Positions 36,534 through 48,369 are shown, numbered from the stretch's first letter. The stretch: DNA of 64,000 nt from Phytohabitans flavus (GCF_011764545.1 NZ_AP022870.1:1596001-1660000), one strand, 5' to 3'. Program-made: numbers and translations. Notes: generated by a model not told the origin, from the sequence alone.

Positions 36534-36655
36534 CGACCGAACCCCTTTGCATGGGGCGGCTTTGCGCCACGGCGCAAAGATCCTCAAGACGCGCCGCCAA
36601 GGGTATCAATGTTTGTGCGAGCCTGCGGGCACCCCTGTTGACCTTGGAGGTCCCC

Positions 36656-39600
36656 ATGCTTCGCAGGTCGCTGACCGCGGCCGCCGGACTCATGCTGTCA
36701 GTCGCCGTACTGACGCCAGGTTTGCCGGCGGTGGCCAACCCCCGCCCCGACACCGCGCCCCAGCCGCCTCCGGCCGCGCGGTCCACACCGGACGATCTGA
36801 CCTTCACACTGCTCACCGGCGATCGGATCGAGCTGAGCCGGACGCCCGACGGTCGGCCCGCCGGCCGGGTGGTGTTCGACGCTGGCCCCCAGGGCGACGT
36901 TGTCTTCCAGGAGGCGAATGGCAGCCTGTACGCACTGACCGGCCAGGCGGTGCGGCTGATCGGGATGGGACGGCTCGACCCGGAGCTGTTCAACCTGACC
37001 CGGCTGGCCAAGGACAGGTACGACGACGCGCACGCCGAGCAGATACCGGTGATCGCGACGTACGGCAAGGAAGGCGCCCGCTCGCTGGCGGTACCGGCCG
37101 CGCCGAAGGGCACCGCGCGCACCCGCGCCCTGGCCAGCATCGGCGGCCAGGCGCTGCGCGTCGAGAAGGCACAGGCCGCGCAGGTGTGGTCCAGCCTGGT
37201 CGGCGAGACCGGTACCGGTGCGCCCAAGCTGTGGCTCGACCACAAGATGAAGGCTTCGCTCGACGTGAGCGTGCCGGCGATCGGCGCGCCGCAGGCGTGG
37301 CGGGCCGGCTACGACGGTGCCGGCGTGAAGATCGCGGTACTGGACACCGGCATCGACCTCAACCACCCCGACTTCGCCGGGCGTATCTCCGCCAGCCGTA
37401 GCTTCGTGCCTGGCCAGGAGGTCCAGGATCACTTCGGGCACGGTACCCATGTGGCGTCCATCGCCGCCGGGTCCGGTGCCGCGTCGGCGGACAAGTACCG
37501 GGGCGTGGCGCCCGCTGCCCAACTCGTCGTCGGCAAGGTGCTGAGCGACCAGGGCTTCGGGACCATCTCGGACATCATCGCCGGCATGGAGTGGGCGACC
37601 GCCGAGGGCGCCAAGGTCGTCAACATGAGCTTCGGCGGCGACCCGAGCGACGGCAAGGACCCGCTGTCCCAGGCGGTGAACCGCATCTCGGCGGACACCG
37701 GTGCGCTGTTCGTCGTAGCGGCCGGCAACAACGCGGGCTGGCCGCAGAGCGTCACCTCACCGGCGTCGGCCGACCGGGCACTCGCCGTGGGCAACGTGGC
37801 CAAGACGCCTCCGTTCGCCTCGGATCCCAGCTCCAGCCTCGGCCCGCGGGTTGGCGACTTCGCCATCAAGCCGGAGATCACCGCACCGGGTGCGAGCATC
37901 GTCGCGGCCAGGGCGGAGGGCACCGACCTCAACCCAGGAAGCCCGGTGGACAACCCCGGCTACCAGAACCTCACCGGTACCTCGATGGCCAGCCCGCACG
38001 TTGCCGGCGCCGCTGCGCTCGTCGCCCAGCAGCACCCGGACTGGAACGCGGACCAGATCAAGGACGCGCTGGTGAGCACCGCGAACCCGAACCCGTCCGC
38101 CCCGGTAACCTGGCAGGGCGGTGGCATGGTCAACGCCGGCCGGGCCACGTCCAGCGGGCTTGTCGCCACCGGCACGCTGAACCTCGGCGAGGCGAATCCG
38201 CCCTACCAGGCCATCGGCGGCACGGTCACGCTGCGCAACCTCGGTGCCGATCCGGTACACGCCGACCTTGTGCCGCAGATGTTCAAGACGGACCAGGAGC
38301 GGTACCGGCAGACGCCGCTCGACGCGCCGGACGGCACGATCACCGTCGAACCGTCCACCGTGGACATCGCGCCGGGCGGCTCCGTGACGGTACGGCTCAC
38401 CGTGCGGACCGCCCAGCTCGACGAGCCGGAGCTGAGCGGCACCTCCTACTACGGCTGGATCGAGGCCCGCGCCGGCGGCACGGCACTGACGCACACCGCC
38501 GTCAGCTGGACCAAGCACCCGCCGCGGCACCGCCTTACCGTTCGCGGCGTCGACCGCACCGGAGCGCCGGCCCACACCACCGGCTACTCCCTGCTGACCC
38601 TGATCAACCTCGATGCGGCCAGCGGTGGGGGCGACATCGAGATCGGGTGCCTTCCGCAGACCGGCTGCTACCTCGGCTGGTACGACCAGGGCACGGCGAA
38701 CTTCGTCGGGCTCGGCGCCGACCCGCTACCGGAGGGGCGGTACGCCCTGGTCACAAACATCTCCGACTGGGCGAAGCAGGTGCCGGCCGCCCGGCTGTCG
38801 GAGACGCTCGGCGGTGACCCGGAGTTCGTGATGGACCGGGACAGGTCCATGACGATCGACGCGCGCAAGGCCAAGCGGGTGGAGATCCAGACGCCGCTGC
38901 CATCCACGCCGGTGCTCGGCATGAAGCCGAACCTGTCGTGGACGCGGGTCAAGGGCGTGCCAGGCTACGAGCAGTTCCGTTACGGGACGTCCTACTACGA
39001 CCTCGCGAACATCTACCTGCTGCCCACTCCTCGGGCCACGACCGGGGAGTTCAACACGACCATCGGCACCCGGCTTGTCGCGCCACCCGTCACCATGACC
39101 GCCGAGGGAGTCCGTCCCTCCACTTTGGATCCCGTGTATCCGCGTTGGTCGTTGGGCGGCAACGACTGTACCGACATCGCCTACCTGCGCTGCGTGCCGG
39201 CATTCGCCTCACCGGGCAGGTACACAGTGGTCGACGCCGGCAGCGGGACCCCGCGGAGCTGGCGGCGGCTGGGGTGCGCGGCAAGCTGGCCCTAGTCCAT
39301 GAGGTGCACCGGCCAGAGTACGACGCGCCCGGGTACTACGACCTGAACACGCCCGCGGCCAATGCCGCGGCGGCCGGCGCCCTCGGTGTGCTCTACGCCA
39401 TCGGTGACCCTGGTCCGACCCAGCGGTGGGTGGGCGGGCACACAGACATCCCGATCGCGGTGATCCCGCAGGCACAGGGCGACGCACTCGCGCGGGCTCT
39501 TCGGGTGCGGCCGGTCACCGTCCGGGCCGGCGGGCAGCCCGACAGCCCGTACCTCTACGACCTGGCTCTTGTCGAGCGGGGCGCGCTGCCGGCCAACCCG

Positions 39601-40563
39601 GTCTACCGGATCAAGCACGACAAGCTCGCCACGGTGCGGGCGCGGTACCACGCCGACACCCCTGGCCAGGTGATGCACGACTTCCGCTTCACGGCCGGCA
39701 ACTTCTACGAGCCGTTCAAGCTCATGCGGTTCAAGGCACCGTTCACCCGTACCGAGTACGTCAGCCCGGGCCAGTGGTGGCAGGTCCTCTCCTACGGGCA
39801 ACCGTGGGAGGGCGACAAGAACGAGTCTGGTATGCGCACCTACACCGCTGGGGCGCGGCTGGTCGAGGACCATCTCAAGGCGCCGATCTACCCGCATCAG
39901 GACGCGGGCGAGGTGGCTCTCGAGTCGGCCGGTACCCCGCAGGCCGGCGTCATGTCGATGGCCCTGCCGCTGTTCCACACCGCCGGAGGCTTCGGTATCC
40001 CCGAGGGCTTCCCGCCGGCGGACGCGGTCCGGCGGGTCGCCTACTGGCAGGGCGACCGGCTGCTGTGCGAGACGACCGGCACCTGGGGCAGCTGTAGCTG
40101 GAAGGACGCCCCGTCGGGCGTGTACCGCGCCACGCTGGACACCACCAACTGGGCACGCCCCGCGGTCAGTACGAAGACCCACACGGAGTGGACCTTCAAC
40201 GCCACGTTCGACGGCAAGGTGCGGCCGGTGCCGCTGGTCGGGCTCGACTACGACGTACCACTCGACCTGACCAACTCCGTGCGGTCCGGACCGTACGACG
40301 TGACCATCACCGCCGGCTACCAGGCCGGGTACACGGGCACCGGTCCGTTCACTGTGGACGCCTGGGTCAGCCATGACGACGGCCGGACCTGGTCGCCGTT
40401 GGGCACCCGGCGCACGAACGCGGCCGGGCAGGCGAAGTTCGATGTCCGTACGCCACGGAACGCGAAAGAGGTGACGATCCGGGTGCGCGCCCGCGATGCC
40501 GCGGGCAACGCCATCGACCAGACCATCACCAGGGCGTGGCACAGCCAGCAACGCAACCCGTAG
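36656..40563 (+). pseudogene. Secreted S8 (subtilisin-like) serine protease with PA domain, frameshifted
   Basis: ATG after TTGGAGG. Signal peptide (1-32). Propeptide to ~200. Catalytic Asp230 (V-L-D-T-G-I-D), His ~261 (G-H-G-T-H-V-A), oxyanion Asn (A-A-G-N-N-A-G) and Ser ~443 (G-T-S-M-A-S-P-H). At 39249-39252 a C-run is one base short: the first frame stops at 39295, while the other continues as A-E-L-A-A-A-G-V-R-G-K-L-A-L-V (a protease-associated domain) and ~400 more residues of beta-rich C-terminal domains to 40563. Whole product would be ~1,300 residues, extracellular. A strong terminator follows. Confidence 0.85.
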
Positions 40564-40569
40564 AACGGC

Positions 40570-40607
40570 GGCGCCGGCTCCGCAAACCGCGGAGCCGGCG
40601 CCCTTTT
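40570..40607. terminator. Terminator after protease gene
   Basis: 14-bp stem (40570-40583 with 40589-40602), 5-nt loop, then C-T-T-T-T. It lies between convergent genes and may serve both. Confidence 0.85.
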
Positions 40608-40621
40608 CCTGACAAGCACTG

Positions 40622-42321
40622 TCAGCTGCTGGTGTTGGTACCTATCGTCCCGCTGGGTCCGGCCGCGATGGTGCCGGTGCCGGCGGCGAGGTTGGTGACG
40701 AGCCAGGGCGTGGCGGTGGCCTCAGGTCCGACGGCCCACAGGTCCGCGTTGCCGTCACCGTTGATGTCGCCGCCGTGGACGGTCATGTCTTCACCGGTGT
40801 TCCAGCTACTGGAGAGTGCGTATTCGGTGTACGCGAAGGTGGAAGTGTCGACGTCGTAGGCGAGGTCGTCCCACAGGTAGAGCTTTCCGGTGGTCGGTTG
40901 CCAGAGGAACATCGCGGTCCCGGTCGCCGTCTGAGCGGTGGTGATGGTCCAGGTGTTCCAGTCCATGCCCCGGTCGGGGTCGGCGTGTTCAGCTGGGTGG
41001 GGAAGTTGTAGTTGAGTGCGCCATCGGCTTGGCGGGCGTAGTAGTTCAGGTAGTAGCCGACACTGTCGTCGCCGCTGATGGCGATCAGGTCGGGGGCGGT
41101 CAGGCCGTGTCCTGAGCTGTTGCCGGCGCTGGCGAGCTGGATTGGGTTGAGGTTGTTGATGTCGCCCAGCATGCCGGCGAAGATCGACACGCTGTTACCG
41201 GAGAGGTCCGCCCGAATGGGAGAGCCGTCGCCGTTACCCTTCAGCACTACGCCGCCGCCGGGGTTCTGGCCCGTGGGGTAGTAGACAAGGATGTCCTGTG
41301 GGCCGCTGCCGAAGAAGCGGCCGGTGACGATTTGCGCGCCGTTAAAGGCCGTGGGGCTGTTGGTGCCGCCGTTGCCGTACGCGCCGAGGTTGGTGGCGGC
41401 GGGCGAGATCGCTCCGGTGCCGTCTCCGACCGCCAGCCACAGGCCGGAGGGCAGCCCGTGGACTCCGCCGACGGTGATCAGGTCGGTGATGTCGTCGCCG
41501 GTGAAATCACCATCGGCGGCGGGCGGAGCCGGTGCGGCGGTGAAACTGATGGTGGTGCTGTCGCCGAGGTTTCCGCCGGCGGAGATGCCGGTAACGGCAA
41601 GGGTGTTCGTGAACCTGGTCGGCACGACGGTGATGGACGCGGTGCCGTCGGTGGCGGCGGTGACCTGACTGGGTGGGTCAGCGTTGAGCTGGTACAAGTA
41701 TCCGCTGGGAGTGGAGCCAGTGGGCGCGGGGCTGACGGCGATGGTGACGGGCTTGCCGACTGTGGCGCTGCCCTCGGCGGGCGGCGTGACGACGGGCGCA
41801 TCGGTGCGGGTCGGGTCGGCCCTGAAGTGGCAGGTGGCCGACCACGCGCTTGTCTTGTGGAAGTCGGTGGCCCGCACCTTCCAGGAGAACTGGGTGATCG
41901 CACCGCCGGCCGCGGCGCGCAGTGTCGCGACCGGTACGACGAGCACGGCGGTGCTGCCCGAGCTGACCGTCAGCAGGTGGGGCTTGGAGGAGAGCAGGAT
42001 CGTGTGGGGAGCCGACGTCTCCCACAGACTGAATTCGACGCCGAGGACACCGCCGTCGCGGTCGTAGACAGGCGCGTACAGCGTGACTTGTTCGTCGCCG
42101 ACGATCGTGGGGCTTGTCGCGGTGCAGTCCGTCGTCGGCGACGTGGTCAGGCCAGTGGGCTTGTCCGGGCGCTCGTTGTGGCTGCCGGTGAGCCGCTGTG
42201 CGGCCGCCGGAGCCGCGACGGCGGCCGAGGTGGGTACGCCGACAATGGTCATCGCAACCAGCCCGGCCAAAGCGTGGGCGACGCTACGGTGTACACGTCT
42301 GTGGTTGGGCCTACCGGCCAC
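40622..42321 (-). pseudogene. Secreted FG-GAP/VCBS-repeat protein, frameshifted
   Basis: GTG start with GGGGAGG upstream. Signal peptide (1-40). Residues ~45-260 form beta-sandwich (Ig/fibronectin-like) regions, then FG-GAP/VCBS repeats (D-G-D-F-T-G-D-D-I-T-D-L-I-T-V; last repeat G-G-D-I-N-G-D-G-N-A-D-L-W-A-V-G). Around 40967-40979 one base is missing: the long frame degenerates while another frame carries M-D-W-N-T-W-T-I and the last repeat to 40622. Calcium-binding propeller proteins of this type are extracellular adhesins or enzyme companions. Confidence 0.8.
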
Positions 42322-42442
42322 TGAGCCTCCCCGTCTCGCAAAGCGTTCATTGAATGGGCGCGCTTGGTGCTGATGGCAAGGCTACTGCCGCCTGCGGACG
42401 CGGGGATGGTCCCTTCGAAGTGACCACGAGGCTGCGGGCCGG

Positions 42443-42946
42443 CTAGGAAAGCAGGTAGTCCTCGGCTGAGTCGGTGCGTAGATACCACAGCGACGCGACG
42501 GCCAGCAGGAGGCCGCTGACCATCCAGAGGTTGAAGGCGCCGCCGCAGAAGCTGGCGATGTGGTCGAGCACCGCGAGCACGAGCAGCAGCTGGGCGCGGC
42601 GGCCGATGCCATACGGCCGGCGGGGCAGGGCGCGGGCGACAAGGACGAAAGCGGCCGCGGCCAGCGCGCCGAGCACGACGAGCGCGACCGGGTGCGTGCG
42701 CTGTGCGCCGTAGGTGTTGAGGCCGGCGTGGTCGCCGTCGCGCAGCAGATACGCCAGGGTCCCCACCAGCGCAACCACCCCGTACCCGACGGCCTGCGCG
42801 AGCAGCAGGAGGCGCAGGGCGCGGACGGTCGGCGGCATCACGACCTCGGCCGCGGGGCCGTCCACCGGCGGGGCCGGCTGCTGGTAGCCCGGGTCAGGCG
42901 CGGCGGGCTCACCGGGTGGCGACAGGCTCGGTTGCTGGTCCATCAT
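42443..42946 (-). CDS. Four-TM membrane protein of unknown function
   Basis: 167 residues. Pro-rich cytoplasmic N-terminus (1-40), then four hydrophobic segments (~45-67, ~84-104, ~117-135, ~140-157). No motif recognised. Divergent from the gene at 43047 with about 100 bp between. Confidence 0.7.
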   Translation of the reverse strand: MMDQQPSLSPPGEPAAPDPGYQQPAPPVDGPAAEVVMPPTVRALRLLLLAQAVGYGVVALVGTLAYLLRDGDHAGLNTYGAQRTHPVALVVLGALAAAAFVLVARALPRRPYGIGRRAQLLLVLAVLDHIASFCGGAFNLWMVSGLLLAVASLWYLRTDSAEDYLLS

Positions 42947-43046
42947 GGCCTATCTATTCGGGTGGTCGATACCATACCGGACAACGGTCGCGACTCGTGG
43001 GGAGTGTGGCGCCATCAGTCTCTTCGCCGCCGGGGACAGCCCCGAC

Positions 43047-43724
43047 ATGGGCAAGCCGACGCCCCGGCCCTGGCTGGGGCAGCTGCGACTGGTGCTCCTG
43101 CTCCTGGGAGTTCTCGCCGCGCTGCTGGTCATCCGGCCGATCGTCGTCGCGGCCAGCAACTCCGACGGCGCCCCTGAGGAAAAGCTCGAAGGGGTGCGCT
43201 TCGAGGGCCGCTACTTCCCGATCGAGAAGGTGTGCCCGGTCGTCGACGACAGCGACCTTGAGACAGGGCTGGAGGGCAACGCCGCGCTCGTCGAGGAGGG
43301 GCTCACCCCGACTGGCAACGGCTTCAGCGTCGACGAGGACGACGGAATCGCCGCGATGGACTGCGGCGTGACGAACTGGCGGTTTAGCCGCGGTGAGGAG
43401 AAGATCGCGTTCCTGTTCACCGTCCGGGTGTACGCCGGGACGCCGCCTCCCGCGCCGCCGTGCGCGCCCGAGGAGCCCGGGGAGAAGGCCGCTCCGGTGG
43501 AGGTCGGCCCTTACCGGGGCTGCCAGACGGACGACGGCTTCGAGGCCACCACCGTCCTCGTCGACCGCAACGCCTTCGTCTCCTGTGGCGTGAAGTCCAT
43601 TGAGGAGGATCTGCTGCCCGGCCTGACAGCGGCCACGCAGCGGCAGTGCGGCAGGGTGTTCGACGCACTCGGCAAAGCCCGCCCGATGGGGTACCTGGAC
43701 AGCAGCTTCCTGACCGTGCGCTGA
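43047..43724 (+). CDS. Single-TM exported protein of unknown function
   Basis: The ATG at 43047 is chosen because the upstream in-frame region overlaps the divergent promoter. 225 residues, N-terminal membrane helix (~13-37), then a soluble acidic domain with six Cys, likely disulfide-bonded outside the cell. No family recognised. Confidence 0.65.
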   Translation: MGKPTPRPWLGQLRLVLLLLGVLAALLVIRPIVVAASNSDGAPEEKLEGVRFEGRYFPIEKVCPVVDDSDLETGLEGNAALVEEGLTPTGNGFSVDEDDGIAAMDCGVTNWRFSRGEEKIAFLFTVRVYAGTPPPAPPCAPEEPGEKAAPVEVGPYRGCQTDDGFEATTVLVDRNAFVSCGVKSIEEDLLPGLTAATQRQCGRVFDALGKARPMGYLDSSFLTVR

Positions 43725-44085
43725 GCCCGGGGAGCGCCGGACCCGGACGTGGGTTCAGGGCTCAGCTTGGCGCGATGGGCCGGCCGAGGTCGGTGATGAT
43801 GCGGTCGATTCAGTGAGGGCGAACCCGGCGAGGCTGGATTGGGTCGTCTCGGCTGTGTCGTCGGTCTCTTCAAGGTCGCCGATTGACCAGGTTGGCGAAC
43901 ACCAGGCCGGTGCCGATACCGGAGGGGCATCTGGCCAGGATCACCTCCCACATCCGGTTGTGTACGAGGGTCGCCAACACCTGGACGTTTCACGATCCTG
44001 TCGACCATTCACGCGCTACGGCGACTTCCACCGCTCCCCGTGTCCGGGGTGCACGCCTTAGTTGTGGACACGTAGGTTTCGGCGA
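43725..44085. other. Non-coding region
   Basis: About 360 bp without a credible gene. Short translated stretches on the minus strand look like debris of an older gene but match nothing I can name. Confidence 0.35.
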
Positions 44086-44117
44086 GCGGGTGGGGCGCCA
44101 ACCGGCGCCCCGCCCGC
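44086..44117 (-). terminator. Hairpin terminator downstream of the lectin/PASTA gene
   Basis: 14-bp GC-rich stem (44086-44099 with 44104-44117, one G-T pair) and 4-nt loop, just past the stop at 44123 on the minus strand. Confidence 0.75.
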
Positions 44118-44122
44118 GATCG

Positions 44123-46428
44123 TCAACTACAAACTTCGTCTCCCGCCGGCAACGCGGTGACGACCAGCATGACGACGGTCAGACCCGGCACGCGGGCGCA
44201 AGCCGATGGGCTCTGCGAGCGCACCAGGTCGGGCGCCTCGTCACAGTCCACGACGAATTGCGAGGAGACGCCCAGGCCCGCGTTCTGCAACCGCCGCCCG
44301 GCCTCGCTGCGCGACAGTCCGATGACGTTCGGCACGGTGGCTTTCACGATCGACCAGGTGAACGTCACGCTGGCGGTCTGCCCGATCGAGTCCGTCACCG
44401 TGGCGGTCACCGGGAACGTCCCCTCCGTCGAGGGAGTGCCGGTCGCCGCCCCGTTCGTGCCACCGTTGACACCCGGCGGCAGACCGGTGAAGGCCCAGGC
44501 GTACGGGCCGACGCCACCGGTGGCGCTGAGCGACCGGTTGGCCGGGACCCGGACGACGTCGCTGAGATCGCCAGGTGACACCGCGACGACCGGCGGCAGT
44601 GGCGGGGGCGACAGCGGAAGCCACCCGCTCCACAGACCGGACGGTTCGACCCGCCGGTTGACGGTCACCTCGCCGTTGTCGGCGACGCTGAACAGGTCGA
44701 GGTTGCCGGCCTTGTCGAAGGTGGCCGCCACGCCCAGACGAGGTCCCCGAGAGACATCCACCCTCCGTACACCTCGCTGTTGGCCGAAGTCTGCTTGCGG
44801 GTCTGGACATCGCCTGAGGCGGTGATGCCGAACAGCTCGATCTCGCCTCGTGCGTTGGTCGCTGCCGCGAGCGCGGTGAGCACGCCACCCATCGGCTCCC
44901 AAGGGCGCCAGCCGCCGTTGGCGTCAGGCCCCGTCTGTCGTGTGCGGTGCAGGACGCCTGCGGTGTCGACCGCGAAGAGCTCGATCCGTCCGTCCCGGGT
45001 GGTCGCGGCCGCGACGTTCGTCATGGTGCCGCCGGGGATCTGTTGCCATGGCGACCAGTTGTTGATCGTCAGCGCGCCCGCCTGCACCGGCCTGCTGTCG
45101 ATGTCGCGTCCGGCGGCGAGGTTGCGTGCCATCGGCGTCTGCTCGGTACCCCTTGTCTGCCAACGGGTCCAGACCTGCCCAATCCGGTTGGTGCCGAAGA
45201 TCTGCATCGCGCCGCCGAGGTTGCGGGCCATGGCGATGGTGTTCAGGTTTCCGTCCATCTGGGCGAGGTCCGACCAGCTCGCGTCGTCGTTCGGCCGGCC
45301 TTGCCAGCGGTGGTGGATGTCTCCCAACCGATCGATCGCGAACAGTTCCACCCGGCCGTCCTGGTGACTGGCCGAAGCGACCGCCTTGATCGTGGCGAAC
45401 TGGGAGATCCCCTCGAAGGTACGGAAGCCGATGAACTGCGTTGGGCTGGAACGCCGCGTGTGCTGGGTGGCGCCGTCGGCACGGGCCTGGAACAGCTTCA
45501 CCGGACCTGTCGCGCTTGTCGACGTCGCCGCGGCGATGGGCGAGCCGAGCCTTCCGGTGGTTGCCGGGCGGAGCTTGTCCAGGGCGGCCTTGGCGAGCAT
45601 GTAGCTGGTGGTGGCCATCGCCTGGTTCGCCGCGATCGAGAGATCCTGGGCGGCCGGCCAACGGTCCGGGTCCAGAATGGAGAACAGGCCGGCGTGCGTG
45701 GCGGCGTACACCGGGAACGGCAGCGTGCCGCCCGGGTCGGCCAAGGTGGCGTGATACGGCACACACTTCCACGGCCCCTGCATGATGACCTTGCCGTCCA
45801 CCTCGGGACTGCCGGGAGTGAAACTTAGCGACCTGACCGCGCAAGTTGGCCTCAGCTTCACAAGCAGCTCGGCGTTGCCGGAGATCAGCGTCTGCCGAAG
45901 CGTCTCAGTGGTGAAACCCGCCTCCAGGTTGGCCACCAGAGTCAGCGGACCGACCGCGTTCAACGCGAAGCCAAGCTCGTCCACGGCCGCCTTGCTGTCG
46001 GGGCCGAGCGCGGCGATGAGCTCACGGGCCCGAAACAGGCACTCCGCCGAGGAATCCGCGAACGCCTGCTTGTTGTCCGGTGACAGCAGGTGAAGATTCT
46101 CGAAGGTATGTACCGTGTTGCTGGCGCACGCGGACACGTCCGCGGCCGCGATGTCACCGATCTCTGCCAGGATTTCGCCCCTGGCCTTTCTGATCTCCGC
46201 TTGGAGACTGACGACCGCGGGTCGGCCGGCCAGGTGGTTGTCGTAGAAGTCGAGCCCTCGCTTCAGGTAGCCGAAGAAGGGCGCGAAGCCCGCCGCCTCG
46301 TTGAGTAGGTCGTCCAGGACATCGGCACGCGCCGGTGCCGGCGCGGCGACCGACACGCCGACGGACACCGCCGCCGCGAGCCAGGCGGCCATCAGGCGCC
46401 GCGCCAGCGACCTTCGCTTGGTAAGCAT
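44123..46428 (-). pseudogene. Secreted multidomain protein: lectin-type propeller, Ig-like and PASTA domains; frameshifted
   Basis: ATG 46428 has GTGGAGGG in front. Signal peptide (1-34, A-R-A). Residues ~35-300 are helical and unknown. Residues ~320-580 are PLL/tectonin-like propeller repeats (G-R-V-E-L-F-A-I-D-R-L-G-D-I-H-H-R-W-Q; W-S-P-W-Q-Q-I-P-G-G; G-R-I-E-L-F-A-V-D). Near 44733-44750 one base is missing; the other frame continues with more propeller (L-D-L-F-S-V-A-D-N), a He_PIG Ig-like domain (G-L-P-P-G-V) and a PASTA domain (V-P-N-V-I-G-L-S-R-S-E-A). Likely sugar- and wall-binding surface protein. Confidence 0.8.
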
Positions 46429-46718
46429 GAACCCTCCACTTCGGAACACGAACACGAACCCCCGATTGATCTCGGCGTACCTACGGCGTTCCATTCCGTT
46501 CCACGGGCCGTGTTAGCCCGCCCGCAGCCGGTTCGTCGCGGCAGCGCCGGCCACGAGCCAGCACCGGCGACCCGGTGGCGTGGAGGTTCGACCGACCACG
46601 TCGAGTGTGGACGGTATGGGGTCCCGCGGCGGCGACGCTGCTGTCCGTCGTAACGCTGTTCCGGTTGGCTTCCTGCTCCCGGTGTCTGACATACCGCTGG
46701 TCCACGAGGTATTGATGC
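46429..46718. other. Intergenic region
   Basis: About 290 bp between divergent genes; no gene seen. Expected to contain the promoter of the lectin/PASTA gene. Confidence 0.35.
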
Positions 46719-47318
46719 ATGAGAATGACGGTTTCCCGGCCGCACGGCGAGGCCCGAGCGGAGTTGCCCGCCATTGACGAGGTGGATTTGCGCCAGGTGG
46801 ACGAGCGGCTGCGTGTACTGCTCGTGCCTAACGCCTGGATGATGCCGCGCCGGAAGCGGCGTCCACCCGCCATCTATCTCCGTGTCGGCGAGTGGGTGCG
46901 GTGGCGGATCAACTACCGGTCCTCGGGCACCTGTCCATGCGGACAGCAATGGTCGTACCGGTTCGACACGTTGAGCCTCGCCCACGGTCGAATCTCAACA
47001 GACACCTTCCTGGCCCAGCCGACGTACATGGTCGACGAGCGCGCCTACCTGCGCGAGTCACCGGCACCTCCCGCCACGCACTGGCCCCGCTGGGAGGGTC
47101 GACTCCTCCAATTCGGTGCCGCTGCGCACGCTCGGCCGGGCCATACGCGCATTGCGGTAACGCATGCCGCAAGACCAGGTGCACGGATCTGCCGATGTGA
47201 GTGCACTCGATCTTGCGACATGCGGACGGCTGAGCGCGGCACCGTGGCCTTGCAATTTCGCCGGGAGCTACCGTCAGCGGGTAGTTGCCGACGGCCTTCC
47301 ATCACCTCCCGCATTTAA
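46719..47318 (+). CDS. Hypothetical protein with a C-P-C-G motif
   Basis: 199 residues as read. Residues 1-115 have natural composition (D-L-R-Q-V-D-E-R-L-R-V-L-L, G-E-W-V-R-W-R-I-N-Y, C-P-C-G-Q-Q-W-S-Y-R-F-D). The last 80 are Arg/Ala/Pro-rich and may follow a frameshift, so the end is uncertain. No family recognised. Confidence 0.4.
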   Translation: MRMTVSRPHGEARAELPAIDEVDLRQVDERLRVLLVPNAWMMPRRKRRPPAIYLRVGEWVRWRINYRSSGTCPCGQQWSYRFDTLSLAHGRISTDTFLAQPTYMVDERAYLRESPAPPATHWPRWEGRLLQFGAAAHARPGHTRIAVTHAARPGARICRCECTRSCDMRTAERGTVALQFRRELPSAGSCRRPSITSRI

Positions 47319-47370
47319 GCGTTTTCGCCGGCCGACCTGGCAAGTCAGTGCCTCATCGTTCCTGACGTCA

Positions 47371-48369
47371 TCACACTGTTTTGCTGGCCCAGTAGTCCCG
47401 GTCGGGCAGTAGAACCCATTGGTCGGCGGGGCCGGTGATGCATTGGGCGTCGACAGGGCGCAGGCCTACGAACGCGCACGCGTATGCGGGGGCCTGCAGC
47501 CGGTAGAGGTAGCTGAGCAGGACCATCTGGCTGGTGTCTGTGCTCCACGCGGCACCGCCAGGGTGCAGGTCCCAGCCGATCGTCTCCCCATCGCGGTGGA
47601 TGCTGCCCTGGTTGCCGCTTTTCGGGTTCGCGTAAAGGCCGTAGGCGACGGTGCCGGCGGATAGCAGCCGACCGATCAGGGGCGTCTGAGGCTGGTATCC
47701 CCACGGCTGGGTGATAACGCAGCCGCCAGGCACGTCGGTGACGCCGACGAGCAGCAGATCGTCCATCTCCGAAAGCCAGCCCCAGTCCTCCTCGTCGCCT
47801 GGCTCCGGCTCCTCGTCGACGTCGATGTCGTAGTGGGCGAGCAGTTCGTTCTCGGTCATCGGGGTGCCGCCGAGCCGGCGGATTGCCTCGATCGCGTCGA
47901 TCCCGGCGACGCAGAGAAGCCCGGTCCCGTCGTAGTAGTCGACCTGCAAACGTTCGCCCAGCTCACTGGCCAACGCGACGGCTTCCCGCTCGGCTGGGCT
48001 CAGCTCGACACCGGCAGGGGCTGCGCCGAATAGGTCGGGTTCGGGGCCTGCGAGGCTTAGCCGACCGGGTGACCAACCGACCATCATCGGCTGCCATGGG
48101 TCCGCACCAGCGGCCGCTAGCACCCGGGCGTTGTCGTGCCGCCGCGAGTGAACCGCCAGCCATAGCGGGGACCGGCCGTTGAACAAGACATCAACATCGG
48201 CTGCCGCCGCGGCCATCGCCGCCACGACTGCGGGCGGCCAGTGCTCCGCCGCGACGTGCAGGGCCGAGTCATGCCCGAGTGGCATGCAGGGGTCGGCTCC
48301 CGCCGCCAGCCGAGCCCGCACCTCATCCTCGCCGCCGCCCCACAACGGCACTCCATCCCAGCCCGTCAT
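47371..48369 (-). CDS. Ankyrin-repeat protein
   Basis: 332 residues. Residues 1-100 show ankyrin units (R-L-A-A-G-A-D-P, S-A-L-H-V-A-A-E-H, D-V-L-F-N-G-R-S-P-L-W-L-A-V-H-S, V-L-A-A-A-G-A-D-P-W). The remainder is an unrecognised globular domain with an acidic stretch (D-V-D-E-E-P-E-P-G-D-E-E-D) near 190. Cytoplasmic. Similar proteins sometimes act as immunity or interaction proteins, but nothing here proves it. Confidence 0.82.
   Translation of the reverse strand: MTGWDGVPLWGGGEDEVRARLAAGADPCMPLGHDSALHVAAEHWPPAVVAAMAAAAADVDVLFNGRSPLWLAVHSRRHDNARVLAAAGADPWQPMMVGWSPGRLSLAGPEPDLFGAAPAGVELSPAEREAVALASELGERLQVDYYDGTGLLCVAGIDAIEAIRRLGGTPMTENELLAHYDIDVDEEPEPGDEEDWGWLSEMDDLLLVGVTDVPGGCVITQPWGYQPQTPLIGRLLSAGTVAYGLYANPKSGNQGSIHRDGETIGWDLHPGGAAWSTDTSQMVLLSYLYRLQAPAYACAFVGLRPVDAQCITGPADQWVLLPDRDYWASKTV

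Noticed and set aside
39296..40563. Separate downstream gene after the S8 protease
   Set aside because: The frame has no start or ribosome site and continues the protease-associated domain; best read as the same gene after one missing base.
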